Shown one piece after another: positions 1 through 10,046 of a DNA stretch of 64,000 nucleotides (its first letter is position 1; each line of letters starts with the position of its first letter). The position numbers and the translations under genes were made by a program. The stretch is from JANQTF01 sp041741415 (GTDB lineage Bacteria > Bacteroidota > Bacteroidia > J057), in NCBI GenBank assembly GCA_041741415.1, contig JBGSKC010000036.1, positions 248,001 to 312,000 of the forward strand, given 5' to 3'. The notes under the pieces were generated by a model. It ran no database searches, was not told the origin of the DNA, and saw nothing but the letters and a program-made list of their open reading frames with translations.

Positions 1-331
1 CCAGCTTGCCGTCCTTGAACAAGGCAATGGAAGGAGACGATGGCGGAAAGGGAAGCAAAAACTCCCGGGCCCGCTTCGTGGCGTCCGTGTCCACACCAGC
101 AAATACCGTCACAACGTGGTCGGGTTTTTTCTCGCTCAGGTTCAGCGAGTGAATCACGCCAGGACGAGCAGCACCGGCCGCACAGCCACACACAGAGTTG
201 ACCATCAGCAAGGTGGTACCTTCCTGCTGGCCCAGTACCTGCTCCACTTCTTCAGTGGTTTTCAGGGAGGTAAAACCGGCTTGCTCCAGTTGCGCCGCCA
301 TCGGAGCGGTGAGATGAGGAGGATACATCAT
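1..331 (-). CDS. BrxA/BrxB family bacilliredoxin (3' end outside window)
   Basis: Translating the reverse strand from the ATG at 331 gives an uninterrupted reading frame of 110 codons that runs off the left edge. It begins MMYPPHLTAPMAAQLEQAGF and contains SVCGCAAG with Cys48 and Cys50, the C-G-C active site typical of the YphP/YqiW (bacilliredoxin) family. These are thioredoxin-fold proteins that remove bacillithiol or similar low-molecular-weight thiols from protein cysteines. The later stretch VFAGVDTDATKRAREF and the proline-rich segment before SIALFKDGK also fit. A second ATG (328) follows the first directly, so the start is uncertain by one codon. About 25 to 30 residues are missing at the C terminus. 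Confidence 0.9.
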   Translation of the reverse strand, partial: MMYPPHLTAPMAAQLEQAGFTSLKTTEEVEQVLGQQEGTTLLMVNSVCGCAAGAARPGVIHSLNLSEKKPDHVVTVFAGVDTDATKRAREFLLPFPPSSPSIALFKDGKL

Positions 332-566
332 ATTTAAAGGGGTTGAAACACAGTGTAAAAGAAGCTCACAAAACGAAGATTCAAAAAATAAGATTTGTTT
401 TTCTAAGAAGAAAGGCGGCAAAATTGTTTGGCTGCGAAAGTGGCGGGAAGCAGGAGAAGAGTTAAAGACGGTGATTTATGGCTTCCCGCATCTGACCTCC
501 GACTTCTCTCTTTCATCCCACCTCCGGCTTGCTTATTTTGCTTCTCCTTAACCAGAAACAAGATAC

Positions 567-3500
567 ATGCGAAGCCTACTTCTCCTCGCCATTTGCCTCC
601 TGGCCTGTTCAGCCGCTCAGGCGCAAGAATGGCAAGACCCCCAAATGATTGGTCGAAACAAGCTCCCGGGCCATAGTTCGGCCACCGAATGGCTCTATCC
701 AACCAGCGCCGCAGCCCTGCTGCAGGTACGGCAGGACCTCCCCTTTCGCCAAAGCCTCAACGGCAAATGGCGATTCCAGATGGTCGCCAATCCCGATGCT
801 GCCCCCGCCGATTTCATGATGCCAGCAGTTTCCCATGAGCAATGGACAGAAATTCCAGTTCCCTCCAACTGGCAAACCCTCGGCTATGGCCAGCCCATTT
901 ACACCAACATCGTTTATCCCTACCCGGTCAACCCGCCCTTCGTTCCCACCGACAAAAACGAAACAGGCCTCTACCGCAAGTACTTTGCCTTTCCCTCAGC
1001 ATGGGCCGGCAGAAGGGTGTTCCTGCATTTTGCCGGGGTGCAGTCGGCCTGCTATGTCTATCTCAACGGCCAGGAAATCGGCTACAGCGAAGGCAGCATG
1101 ACTCCCGCCGAATTTGACATCACCGACCAGCTCCAGCCCGGCAACAACCTGCTGGCTGTGAAGGTGATCCGCTGGTCGGATGGCAGCTACCTCGAAGACC
1201 AGGATTTCTGGCGGCTCAGCGGCATTTTCCGCGATGTCTTCATTTATTCCACCCCGCAGGCCCACCTCGAAGACCTCTATGCCTACCCGCAGTTTGGCGA
1301 TGACCTCAGCGAGGCAGCGCTCAACATGGAAGTGAGCATCCGCAATTTCGGCAAGAAAAAGGTCAAGGGCCACGCTGTTCAATTTTCTCTCTACGACCCC
1401 GACAAACAGCTCGTTTTTGAAGCAGCGCTCGAGCTCAGCGGCAGCCTGAAACAGGGCCAGGAAACTGATCTTTCCTTTGGGTGGCCCGTGCCCAATCCCC
1501 GCCTGTGGAGCGCGGAAGATCCCCAGCTTTACACCCTCGTTGTCGAGCATCTCGATGCCAAGCGCAATTCCATCGAAATCATGAGCACCCGGGTGGGCTT
1601 CCGGGAAATGAAAATTGAAAATGGCCAGTTTTTGGTCAACAGAAAGCCCGTCCTCCTTCAGGGGGTTAACCGCCATGAAACAGATGCCAGAACCGGCAGG
1701 GCCATCTCTGAGGCCTCGATGCGCCTCGATGTGGAGCTGATGAAGCAAAACAATTTCAACGCCGTCAGAACCTCCCATTACCCCAACCACCCAAGATTCT
1801 ATGAGCTCTGCGACGAATACGGCCTTTATGTGTGGGATGAAGTGAACCTTGAAACCCATGACCTCTGGGCCAACTACAACTACCAGGTCGGAGACAGTGC
1901 CCAATGGAAGGCGGCACTTGTGGACAGGGCAGTGTCGATGGCCCAGCGGGATAAAAATCACGCCTGCATCGTGACCTGGTCGCTAGGAAACGAGTGCGGC
2001 TGGGGTCCCAATTTTGACGCCATGCGGGATGCCATCCTTGCCATTGACGCTACAAGGCCCATTCACCTCGAAAGCCGATGGCCCTATGGCGACAACCTCA
2101 CCCGCTACGATTTTATGTCCAACATGTATGCCTCCATCGAGTGGATGAAGCAAATGACAGCCATGGACACCACCCGGCCCGTCATTCTCTGCGAATATGC
2201 CCACGCCATGGGCAACTCCCTCGGCAATTTTTACCAGTACTGGGATGCGATCCGCGACCCGGCTTACCCAAGGTTGCAGGGTGGGTTTATCTGGGACTGG
2301 GTGGATCAGGCGCTGATCAAAAAAGCCCCGGATGGCACAGAGTATTTCGCCTATGGAGGCGATTTTGGCGACACCCCCAACAGCGGCAACTTCTGCATGA
2401 ACGGCCTGCTGTTTGCCGACAGAACCCCGCACCCCCACATGTTTGAGGCCAAATACGTGCTGCAGCCCGTCGAAATTCGCTGGGTGCAGCCAGATGGCTA
2501 TGTGGTAGAACTATTTAACCGCAACTTCTTCACTGACCTGTCCTACCTCTCCATTCAGTGGTTTTTGGTGGAAGATGGCGTGAAAAAAACCTCCGGAACC
2601 CTTGGCCGACATTCTGTGGGGGCCCGCCAGAGCAAGCAGCTCACTGTACCCCTCTCCGGGGTGGAACTGCTTCCAGGTAAGGAATACTGGCTGGAGTTTT
2701 CCCTGACCCTGGCCGCCGATACCCGCTGGGCCAAAACCGGCCATGAACTGGCCTGGGACCAACTGCCGATCCGGGTGGGAGCCTGGCAGGATGCCGCTTC
2801 CGCTTCATCCTCCACGGTAGAAACCCTCGGAGACGCCAGCACCCTGGTGCTTCGCGCCGGTGGCCACACCTGGAAAGTAGACCTCCAGTCGGGTGACCTG
2901 CTGAGCTGGAAGCACAATGGCACAGACCTTCTGCTCGAAGGCCCGCAGCCAAACCTCTGGCGTGTGCCCACCGACAACGACGTAGGCGGAGCTGAGCGCA
3001 GCTTTGCCGCCCAATGGGAAAATTTTGGCCTCCGGGAGTTGAAAACAGTCGTGACAGAAGTTTCTGAACTCAAACTCGACAATGGCGGCTGGCTCGTAGC
3101 TACCAACGGCATTTTGGTCGGCAAGCAGGAAGGAATCCGTTTTGAACGTGACCTGATGTTTCACCCCAACGGCGACGTGGAGGTGGTGATGAGCTACGAT
3201 GTGCCTGATGGCGTGCCCGCCCTGCCCAGGATCGGGATGAAAATCGCCGTCCCTACAAGCATGGAACAATTTGCCTGGTTTGGAAAAGGTCCCTTCGAAA
3301 ATTATTGGGACCGCCAGCACGGTGCGAGAATGGGCCTCTGGAAAGGTACGGTGGCGGAGCAGTTTGTGCCTTATGGCCGCCCGCAGGAGCACGGCAACAA
3401 AACCCAGGTCCGCTGGAGCAGCCTCACCAATGCAAGCGGCCGGGGCCTGCAGGTGCAGGCTCCCTCGGGCCAGCCGCTCAATGTAACGGTACAGCCTTAT

Positions 3501-3686
3501 TCAGCCGAAACGCTGTATCTGGCAAAGCACCCTTACGAGCTCAGGAAGGACGACCGGATCTGGCTTTATGTAGACTGGCAGCAAATGGGCGTGGGTGGCG
3601 ACGACAGCTGGAACCCGAGGGTGCACCCGGAGTTTCAACTGAACCAGTCGAGCTACCAGTTCAGGGCTGTGCTCAGAGCTGAGTAG
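567..3686 (+). CDS. lacZ: Secreted glycoside hydrolase family 2 beta-galactosidase
   Basis: This 1039-residue protein hydrolyses terminal beta-galactosides and is probably exported to the periplasm or cell surface. Residues 1-20 form a clean signal peptide (MRSLLLLAICLLACSAAQAQ). The domain order is that of LacZ-type GH2 enzymes: a sugar-binding jelly roll (QSLNGKWRF near residue 72, then WEDQDFWRLSGI-like text), an Ig-like domain, the TIM barrel, and the C-terminal small-chain domain starting near PTDNDVGG. The acid/base is Glu476 in WSLGNECGWG and the nucleophile is Glu543 in ILCEYAHAMGNSLGN. The length matches E. coli LacZ (about 1023) plus the signal peptide. The gene stands alone, with no sugar regulator or transporter beside it. 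Substrate choice within GH2 cannot be fixed from sequence alone, but the barrel signature is that of beta-galactosidase. Confidence 0.93.
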   Translation: MRSLLLLAICLLACSAAQAQEWQDPQMIGRNKLPGHSSATEWLYPTSAAALLQVRQDLPFRQSLNGKWRFQMVANPDAAPADFMMPAVSHEQWTEIPVPSNWQTLGYGQPIYTNIVYPYPVNPPFVPTDKNETGLYRKYFAFPSAWAGRRVFLHFAGVQSACYVYLNGQEIGYSEGSMTPAEFDITDQLQPGNNLLAVKVIRWSDGSYLEDQDFWRLSGIFRDVFIYSTPQAHLEDLYAYPQFGDDLSEAALNMEVSIRNFGKKKVKGHAVQFSLYDPDKQLVFEAALELSGSLKQGQETDLSFGWPVPNPRLWSAEDPQLYTLVVEHLDAKRNSIEIMSTRVGFREMKIENGQFLVNRKPVLLQGVNRHETDARTGRAISEASMRLDVELMKQNNFNAVRTSHYPNHPRFYELCDEYGLYVWDEVNLETHDLWANYNYQVGDSAQWKAALVDRAVSMAQRDKNHACIVTWSLGNECGWGPNFDAMRDAILAIDATRPIHLESRWPYGDNLTRYDFMSNMYASIEWMKQMTAMDTTRPVILCEYAHAMGNSLGNFYQYWDAIRDPAYPRLQGGFIWDWVDQALIKKAPDGTEYFAYGGDFGDTPNSGNFCMNGLLFADRTPHPHMFEAKYVLQPVEIRWVQPDGYVVELFNRNFFTDLSYLSIQWFLVEDGVKKTSGTLGRHSVGARQSKQLTVPLSGVELLPGKEYWLEFSLTLAADTRWAKTGHELAWDQLPIRVGAWQDAASASSSTVETLGDASTLVLRAGGHTWKVDLQSGDLLSWKHNGTDLLLEGPQPNLWRVPTDNDVGGAERSFAAQWENFGLRELKTVVTEVSELKLDNGGWLVATNGILVGKQEGIRFERDLMFHPNGDVEVVMSYDVPDGVPALPRIGMKIAVPTSMEQFAWFGKGPFENYWDRQHGARMGLWKGTVAEQFVPYGRPQEHGNKTQVRWSSLTNASGRGLQVQAPSGQPLNVTVQPYSAETLYLAKHPYELRKDDRIWLYVDWQQMGVGGDDSWNPRVHPEFQLNQSSYQFRAVLRAE

Positions 3687-3805
3687 GAGACCTCCTCCTG
3701 CTTTTGCCCAAAACCTTGCACAGGCAAGAATCCCGCGCAAACTGGCTGCATTGTCATGGAGCTTGCGAAGTAGGTTGAACGAAGATTCAATCTCCTTTCG
3801 CACGC

Positions 3806-6800
3806 ATGAAGCCTCGTTTACGAATCTCTCAGCCTCTCAGGCTCTCCACCCGCGCTGCCATCCGCACTGGCCTCTTTTTGGGGGTTGGGGGCTTGATGGC
3901 AGCGTGGGCTTTTTCTTTTTTTTCCGTTCAAACCTCCCTCAGCTGGACCAGCCTGGAGGCAAGCCCGACTGCTGCCTGCGACAGCGACACCCTTTGGGGA
4001 GTGTTTGACATGGGAGGAGCCAGCAACGTGACAGTCAGGGTCTGTTTGCCAAATGGAATGACCTATGTGCCGGGATCGGCCCAGTTTACCGGAGGCGCTT
4101 CCCTTGTGACTGAAAATGCAACAGATCCCGGAAAGCCGCTGTTTACCATCAGCAATCCTGCAAGTTCCGTCCAGTTCTATCTGCTACGCAAAGCCAGTTG
4201 CGAAGCTTACGACTGGCAAATTTCAGGTGGTTCTCTGGCGGATACCGTCAAAATCTTCGAGGCGGGGCTGATGGTGGGTTCCCCGGAAATCAGCAATGTA
4301 TATCCAGTCACCTATGGTTCGCTCAGCTTTAGCCCGGCCACAACGTTGCCCAGTGCAGCAGTGGTAGGGGGGGCAGTTTTCCGGTCGGTAAGTGTCACAA
4401 ATGGCAACTTTGGAGGTGTGGATACCTTCTGGTATGCTGAGCTCTTTGCCCCGGGCCATCTGCTTGTGGACAGCTTTGTGATCAACCCCGGGCCGGGTCA
4501 GATTTTGGTACCAGCCAGCATGATCGATACCATTGCCACCCTGGACTCGGTGATCCTGAGGTTCGGTGCAGGGTTGATTGGCCAATTGGGAGACGAAGAC
4601 AGCCTTTTTGAAAATGGAGAAACCTTTATCCTGCAATATCGCCTTCAGGTAAATGCCTGCGGGAACGGAGCGAATGTAGCTTCCTATCCTACCATCTGGT
4701 GGGGCTGTGGCGACGGTTACTGCCAGCGATACCAGCAAACGGCCGGGGTGGCCATGGCCCAGGAAGAGCCCGACCTGAACTATGGCATCTATCTGCAGAA
4801 AAACGGCTGCCTGGGCTATGGTGCCGACCCCGATACCATGCTGGTGCTCATTCACAACGTGGGCGACGGCCCTGCCACAGAAATCGAATTTGGCTTTCAG
4901 TCACAACATCCCTCGCAGGGCGGGTTCAACATCAACCAGGTCACCTATTCGATTGACAACGGCCCGCCGGTACCTCTGACGGTGTTTGATCTGGACAAAC
5001 CGGTTGACAACAATTTTCAATGCGCCAGCGACTGGCCGGGGCCCGGGGCCTTGTATTCCGGAGGAAAAGTTCTGCTCGACATCGTGCTGCCTGCCGGGTC
5101 CAATGTGGCCGTGAAATTTCTGGAATACAACTGCTGCCCCAGTGTGTGCCTCAACCCGAGCCTGCTGCCCGAAAACAGCGTGTTTCATGGCAGTACCTAT
5201 CGGGTTGACAGCTATTTCCGCTTCAAAAACCAGTGTGGCCAAAACCCGCAGGACCTCGGCCCGGGCAGCCTGACACCAGAGCAAATGAGCATGGTTTACA
5301 CCATTGCCGCCCCACCCAACCTCTCCGACGGAGAACCTCCTGTCTATACCTACATCGACTTTCAGGAGCTTGTTGTAAATGGCATAGTAGATGTGGACGA
5401 CTTTGCCCAGGCAGTTTTTGAACTGGATATTCACCTGCCCCCTTGTGTGGATCTCGCCGGTGCTGCCAGTTCCCTCGAGTGGGTAGGCAAAGACGGGATC
5501 ACCATTTTTCCGACCCTCAGCGCAGTAGCGTCAGACAGCAGCGTGGTGGCCCAATGGCGCCTGTCGGATTTGTCGGCGACTGAACTGGTGAACCTGAATG
5601 GCACCCAGATCCGCTTTCCCATCACGGCGGATTGTGCCGAAGGAAACTGCAACACGGAGAGCCTCGACTTCGATTTCACCTTCATTCCCTCCACGACCTG
5701 CAATACCTGTGAGCTAATCTGGATTTGTGGCGAATCGAATGTGAACCTTCTCTGTCCGTCCACCTGTGCCAATGGAGGCGGGCAGTTGCTTCGCTCCGTC
5801 TTTGAGCGGCAAAACCTGGGCCGGCCTGATGCTGATAACAACGGCTGCCCCGACAACGACAACAATTGCAACGGAGCGGGGGTGCTGAGCTCCAAGGTAT
5901 TCAATGAAGCCCTGGTGCGCCGCGACCGGGCTGTTTCCGGGGATACCATCCTGTCGGAGGTAGAGGGAATCATCTTATCAGGTGCAGTGGCGAGCCAGTG
6001 GCAATACCTGTTTTTTGAAAACCAATTGAGCGAAGCTGCTTACCTTGAGGTGATTGAGGCCAGTATGCGCTGGGTGGATGTGTCGGCGGGTAACGTGGAA
6101 TATCAGGCATCCGGGCTTGTTCCTTCGATTTTTTCAGACACAGTTCGGCTGAACCTGAGCATCCCGGCCGTCAGCGCGGCCCTTGGCCTGCCATCGGGCA
6201 GTTATTTCTATCAGGACGGCGATACCCTTGAAGTCACGATCCGCTACCGGCTTACGGACGAGCTTGGCACTGCCTCCGAGGCAATCACCACCCTGAACCG
6301 GTTTTACACCTCTACCGTTGCCTCGCCCGGTCTTTCTCAGCGATATGACTGTGCCACAACCGGCGGGAGTATTGTGGCAGGCAACCCCGGAGTAAGCAAT
6401 TACAAATCCTGGATCACCTATCCCACCGGTTGTGCCAGCAAAAATATCGGGTTCAACACAGAAATTGCCCTCGATGGAGCCTCGGCGGGCAACAATTTCT
6501 TCCCCTTTGAATACAGGGTCTGGGGCCAGCCCTCAGCCTACATCGTCACCATTCCGCAAGGATACCGCTTCGACAGGGTGCGCCTTTTCCACCGGAGAAC
6601 AACGGGTAACGGCACCGTTTCGCCCAGCTATTACACTCCCAACCTCACAGCCACCGATTCTGTGCTGAATCCGGATGGAGCCATCACTTACACATACGAC
6701 ATCAACCACCCGGTAAATGCAGGAATTTGGGCGGCAAACGGAGGCAACTACTACTACAGCGATGATGGAGCTTATTTTCGCTTCAACGCCGAAGCATCCC

Positions 6801-9280
6801 CGGGCTGCGGAAGTCCTGCCGAATGGTATTCCGACATCGCCGGAGGCAATGCCTACCTTCAGCAGCATAAGTACACCGACGTGATGGGCATTACCCGCTA
6901 CCGCACAGGCTCTACCAACCTGCTGTTCAGCAAGCCCGACATCACGCCAACTTGTGCCATTCCAGTCAAAGAAGGGGTTAACACCAATGTGAGCTGGGAG
7001 GTAAAACTGCGAAATTTGTCCTCCTCCATCCCTGTCAACTATACATGGATGGCCCTCGTTTCGCCGTCCGGCCTCGTGGGCAGCGGCACCCTCGAGCTTC
7101 GCAACCAGTCAAATACCCTTCTCAGCCCTGCATCCGGCGGCCTTTACACGCTTGGAACATTTGCCAAAAACAGTACCCAGACCTTTTTCATCACTGCCGA
7201 TTATGCCAACTGCGACATGGACTCCCTCCTGCTCATTGCAGGCTGGAATTGCGGCGGATACCCTGCAAGTGTTGGCGACTACCCTTGCCAGGCCGATACC
7301 ATCAAACTGTATGTGATTCCGGTTGACGGACAAATTTCCATGGTAGTGACCAGCCTGGCCAACACCCCCACCAACCCCGCCAACGGCGCGAGCACCGATT
7401 TTGGTCAGGATTCCATCCTGTTGTGCGATGTGGTACCCGTCGAATTCAAGCTCAACTCCGCCTTGCCCGGCGGCTTGCAGCAGGTATTTGCCCTCATGGA
7501 TGTGCCCATTTCAGGTGGAGCAGGCGGATTGGAATATGTCGCTGGATCGGGTTTTTTCGAATATCCCATCGGATCCACACCACAGCCGTTTTCTTCAGTA
7601 GCCGAAGCCGATTTGCTGGCACAAAATGGCAGTGGCCAGTTTCTGCTCGACTGGTCTGATATCGCGGGCTCTGCCTTGCCAACCGGAGCAGAACTCCCCG
7701 GAACCTCCAGCCCGAGCAATGCCAGAGCCGTTTACATCCGCATGAACATGATGGCCACCTGCGCCCTTCCCGTTGGCGACAAGTTCAACATCCGGGCCTT
7801 TGCCAACTATGGCTGCGGGGCTCCCGCCATTGGGTTTGGAGAGAACCTCTCCGGCTCTGCACTCCACGTAGAAGGCGTGCTGCCAGACTACACTGCCACT
7901 GTGAATGTGGGCAGCATTCCGGTTTTTGAATCCTTTGCGCAGGGGTATCCCGTCAGAATCACCATCGGAAAAAACGGGACTACCCCTGTTGGCAGCGGCG
8001 ACAGCCTGCTGCTCCGCCTTCCCGAAGGGCTCACCCTGGATGGCGCTGGCGTTTGCATTTCAGGCACATGCCCCGATTTTTCTGCCAGCACCATGAGCAT
8101 CGTGGCGGGGCAGAAGGTGTACCTGTGGCCCATGCCCGCCTTGGGGAACGGTCAATCCTGCCAATTTGATTTGCCGCTTCGCCTCGTTAAAAATGTGTAT
8201 GGCGTGCTGGGCCAGGTGGAAGTGCAGGTTCGCAACGAACAGCAGCTCGCTTGTGCCACCGCTTCAGACGGCTTATGTCCAAACAATGGGGTGATCCTTG
8301 CAGGCAGCGGCGCCCGTGCCGCCAGTGCCAGCCTGCCCGAAGTTTTTCCGATGATCACAGGCTTGCTCGCTACCCAGGAATCAGGCTCCCTCTATCGCTT
8401 CTTCGCAGACTTGCAACTGGTAACTGGTGGCAAAGAAAGCCCCGGCGGCTATTGGGTGGAGCTGTATTGTGCGGATCCGGCCACAGAAACCAGCACAGGG
8501 CTCCCGCCCATGGATTCTGTGTGGTTTCCCGGGCCTATCCCAGCCGGGTCGCTGCTGGATACTCTTGTCATTTTTCTCAGCTCCGCCTGCGACCCTACTA
8601 CCCAGGGCCTGCTGGTGATGGTGCCCGACACCAGCCACGGCGGCAGCCAGATTCAGGCATTTTCTCCGCAAACACATGGAAGAAACAGAGGCGCTTCTGG
8701 CGAAGGTGGCAATCCGTTTGACTGGATGATGGTGCAAACCACACTCTTGCCTATCGAGTGGATCAACCTCGGTGCGGAAGAACGCCGTGGTGAGGTTCAG
8801 CTAACCTGGGAGGTGGCCCAAACAGACAACATTATTCAGTATGAGGTGGAACGAATGACCGGCAAGGGCTTTGTTCAGGTCGGGACAATGGCAGCCAAAA
8901 AGGGCAAGGAAGCGAGCTACCAATGGCGGGAACCCGCTTCCGGTCAGCAGCAGATGCTTTATTTCCGGATCCGTGCCAGAGACCTTGACGGCAGCAACAG
9001 CCTCAGTCCGTTGATTTCTTTGCAAATGGGAGAGGCAACCATGGCCATTCGCCTGCTCGACAACCCGGCCCAAAGCCAGCTTCGGGCCGCACTCACCTTC
9101 CCTGAAAGCGGGGCAGTGCTCAGAATCTGGTCGATGCAGGGCCAGCTCCTCCACCAAACCCGGCTACAGCCCGGCGAAACCAATTTCCAATTGCCCGTGG
9201 AAAGCTGGGCAAGGGGAACTTACCTGCTCAGCCTCAGCGCGGAGGGTGCCGTTATCACGGAAAAGGTCCTGCTGCGGTAG
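3806..9280 (+). CDS. Giant T9SS-secreted surface protein with type A sorting tail
   Basis: At 1824 residues this is the largest gene here. An N-terminal hydrophobic segment (about residues 21-43, GLFLGVGGLMAAWAFSFF) follows a basic stretch and acts as a signal peptide or anchor. Most of the protein is a threonine/glycine/aspartate-rich, cysteine-containing beta-sandwich type sequence without recognisable catalytic motifs, suggesting repeated Ig-like or DUF11-like adhesin domains. Near the C terminus comes a fibronectin-III-like segment (LTWEVAQTDNIIQYEVERM). The last 75 residues resemble a type A T9SS sorting domain (DNPAQ..., LRIWSMQGQLL, WARGTYLLSL, final KVLLR). The sorting tail predicts export by T9SS and surface attachment or release. 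The function of the passenger is unknown. It converges on the next gene with only 15 bp between the stop codons. Confidence 0.85.
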   Translation: MKPRLRISQPLRLSTRAAIRTGLFLGVGGLMAAWAFSFFSVQTSLSWTSLEASPTAACDSDTLWGVFDMGGASNVTVRVCLPNGMTYVPGSAQFTGGASLVTENATDPGKPLFTISNPASSVQFYLLRKASCEAYDWQISGGSLADTVKIFEAGLMVGSPEISNVYPVTYGSLSFSPATTLPSAAVVGGAVFRSVSVTNGNFGGVDTFWYAELFAPGHLLVDSFVINPGPGQILVPASMIDTIATLDSVILRFGAGLIGQLGDEDSLFENGETFILQYRLQVNACGNGANVASYPTIWWGCGDGYCQRYQQTAGVAMAQEEPDLNYGIYLQKNGCLGYGADPDTMLVLIHNVGDGPATEIEFGFQSQHPSQGGFNINQVTYSIDNGPPVPLTVFDLDKPVDNNFQCASDWPGPGALYSGGKVLLDIVLPAGSNVAVKFLEYNCCPSVCLNPSLLPENSVFHGSTYRVDSYFRFKNQCGQNPQDLGPGSLTPEQMSMVYTIAAPPNLSDGEPPVYTYIDFQELVVNGIVDVDDFAQAVFELDIHLPPCVDLAGAASSLEWVGKDGITIFPTLSAVASDSSVVAQWRLSDLSATELVNLNGTQIRFPITADCAEGNCNTESLDFDFTFIPSTTCNTCELIWICGESNVNLLCPSTCANGGGQLLRSVFERQNLGRPDADNNGCPDNDNNCNGAGVLSSKVFNEALVRRDRAVSGDTILSEVEGIILSGAVASQWQYLFFENQLSEAAYLEVIEASMRWVDVSAGNVEYQASGLVPSIFSDTVRLNLSIPAVSAALGLPSGSYFYQDGDTLEVTIRYRLTDELGTASEAITTLNRFYTSTVASPGLSQRYDCATTGGSIVAGNPGVSNYKSWITYPTGCASKNIGFNTEIALDGASAGNNFFPFEYRVWGQPSAYIVTIPQGYRFDRVRLFHRRTTGNGTVSPSYYTPNLTATDSVLNPDGAITYTYDINHPVNAGIWAANGGNYYYSDDGAYFRFNAEASPGCGSPAEWYSDIAGGNAYLQQHKYTDVMGITRYRTGSTNLLFSKPDITPTCAIPVKEGVNTNVSWEVKLRNLSSSIPVNYTWMALVSPSGLVGSGTLELRNQSNTLLSPASGGLYTLGTFAKNSTQTFFITADYANCDMDSLLLIAGWNCGGYPASVGDYPCQADTIKLYVIPVDGQISMVVTSLANTPTNPANGASTDFGQDSILLCDVVPVEFKLNSALPGGLQQVFALMDVPISGGAGGLEYVAGSGFFEYPIGSTPQPFSSVAEADLLAQNGSGQFLLDWSDIAGSALPTGAELPGTSSPSNARAVYIRMNMMATCALPVGDKFNIRAFANYGCGAPAIGFGENLSGSALHVEGVLPDYTATVNVGSIPVFESFAQGYPVRITIGKNGTTPVGSGDSLLLRLPEGLTLDGAGVCISGTCPDFSASTMSIVAGQKVYLWPMPALGNGQSCQFDLPLRLVKNVYGVLGQVEVQVRNEQQLACATASDGLCPNNGVILAGSGARAASASLPEVFPMITGLLATQESGSLYRFFADLQLVTGGKESPGGYWVELYCADPATETSTGLPPMDSVWFPGPIPAGSLLDTLVIFLSSACDPTTQGLLVMVPDTSHGGSQIQAFSPQTHGRNRGASGEGGNPFDWMMVQTTLLPIEWINLGAEERRGEVQLTWEVAQTDNIIQYEVERMTGKGFVQVGTMAAKKGKEASYQWREPASGQQQMLYFRIRARDLDGSNSLSPLISLQMGEATMAIRLLDNPAQSQLRAALTFPESGAVLRIWSMQGQLLHQTRLQPGETNFQLPVESWARGTYLLSLSAEGAVITEKVLLR

Positions 9281-9295
9281 GCTCTTTTGCAGCCA

Positions 9296-9871
9296 TTATG
9301 CGACCTGACTCTGCAACCGGGCCGCAGCCCGCCAGCGAAGCGCGTAAAGCAACCGAATGACCCCGGAGGCATCCTCCCAGGTCCAGGTGTCCGCCCATTC
9401 TCCTTCCAGCAACCGATGCTGAAGGAGCGGAGACCGTGCCACCAGGCGAAGCAAAGCTGCAGGGTTGCTGCCGGGGAGCCCCTTTCCCTGAGAAAGATGG
9501 TGCAACACCAGCGAGGCAGGCATACGCCGCGGCCATACAGCCAGTTCAGGCACCTCTTCGCTGCTGAACAACTCAGAAACCCAGACCACATCGGCCCCGT
9601 CTGATGCCTGATCAGCCAGGGACTCCAGATGAGACAATTGCCAGTCCCGAACCTGCCTGATGAGGGAAAAAATATCAGCCGGGGCGGCTAGTTGCTCCCG
9701 AACAAATTTGCCATACAAATTTGGCGACACCACTGCCGGCGATTCCCACGGGAGCAGGGACAAAGTTCCAGCTTGCGGCTGGCTTCCCTCGTCAAGCAAA
9801 GCAAGTACCCGCTTTCTGAGAAAAGCAGGTGAATCCCAGGCAGGTGAAAGGCGGCGGACGAATGTTAACAT
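9296..9871 (-). CDS. Hypothetical protein, 191 aa
   Basis: I do not recognise this protein. It starts MLTFVRRLSPAWDSPAFLRK and has no signal peptide, membrane span or obvious catalytic motif. It is rich in leucine, tryptophan and arginine and is probably a soluble, mostly helical cytoplasmic protein. It lies on the same strand as the 307-residue gene upstream, 175 bp away, and that gap is filled by intergenic repeats, so co-transcription is possible but not shown. Third-position GC bias and the absence of a better frame support it as real. Confidence 0.55.
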   Translation of the reverse strand: MLTFVRRLSPAWDSPAFLRKRVLALLDEGSQPQAGTLSLLPWESPAVVSPNLYGKFVREQLAAPADIFSLIRQVRDWQLSHLESLADQASDGADVVWVSELFSSEEVPELAVWPRRMPASLVLHHLSQGKGLPGSNPAALLRLVARSPLLQHRLLEGEWADTWTWEDASGVIRLLYALRWRAAARLQSQVA

Positions 9872-9884
9872 GGTGAAGAGATGG

Positions 9885-10046
9885 GAGTTGTAGGTTGTGG
9901 GTTGTGGGTTGGGAGTTCGTTTTCCTGATGATGGTGATGAAAGGATCCGTCTTCGACTCCAGTCTCGGCTCTCGGTTCTCGGCTCCCAATCCTCTTGTCT
10001 CGCTTCTCACAGCGAAGCGGTCTGACTTCTCGCAGCGAAGCGGTCT
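9885..10046 (-). repeat. Modular intergenic repeat block (23-bp tandem plus GA-rich modules)
   Basis: Read on the minus strand, directly after the TAG stop of the 307-residue gene (10047-10049), come two copies of AGACCGCTTCGCT (10046-10034 and 10023-10011) with a 23-bp period. These are followed by a module of the form gagccgagaaccgagagccg and then by short CCCACAA-type repeats near 9890-9915. The same modules in the same order occur after 40293, and pieces recur at 58317-58400 and 62566-62640. No reading frame runs through the block. Confidence 0.8.

Noticed and set aside
996..1961. Long antisense frame (321 codons) inside the beta-galactosidase gene
   Set aside because: It mirrors the coding frame of a well-supported GH2 gene, has no motif, and arises from the high third-position GC. 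The same reasoning removes the antisense frames at 11771-12592, 13925-15160, 28239-29585, 35377-36654, 41710-42915, 44362-45288 and 56376-57560.
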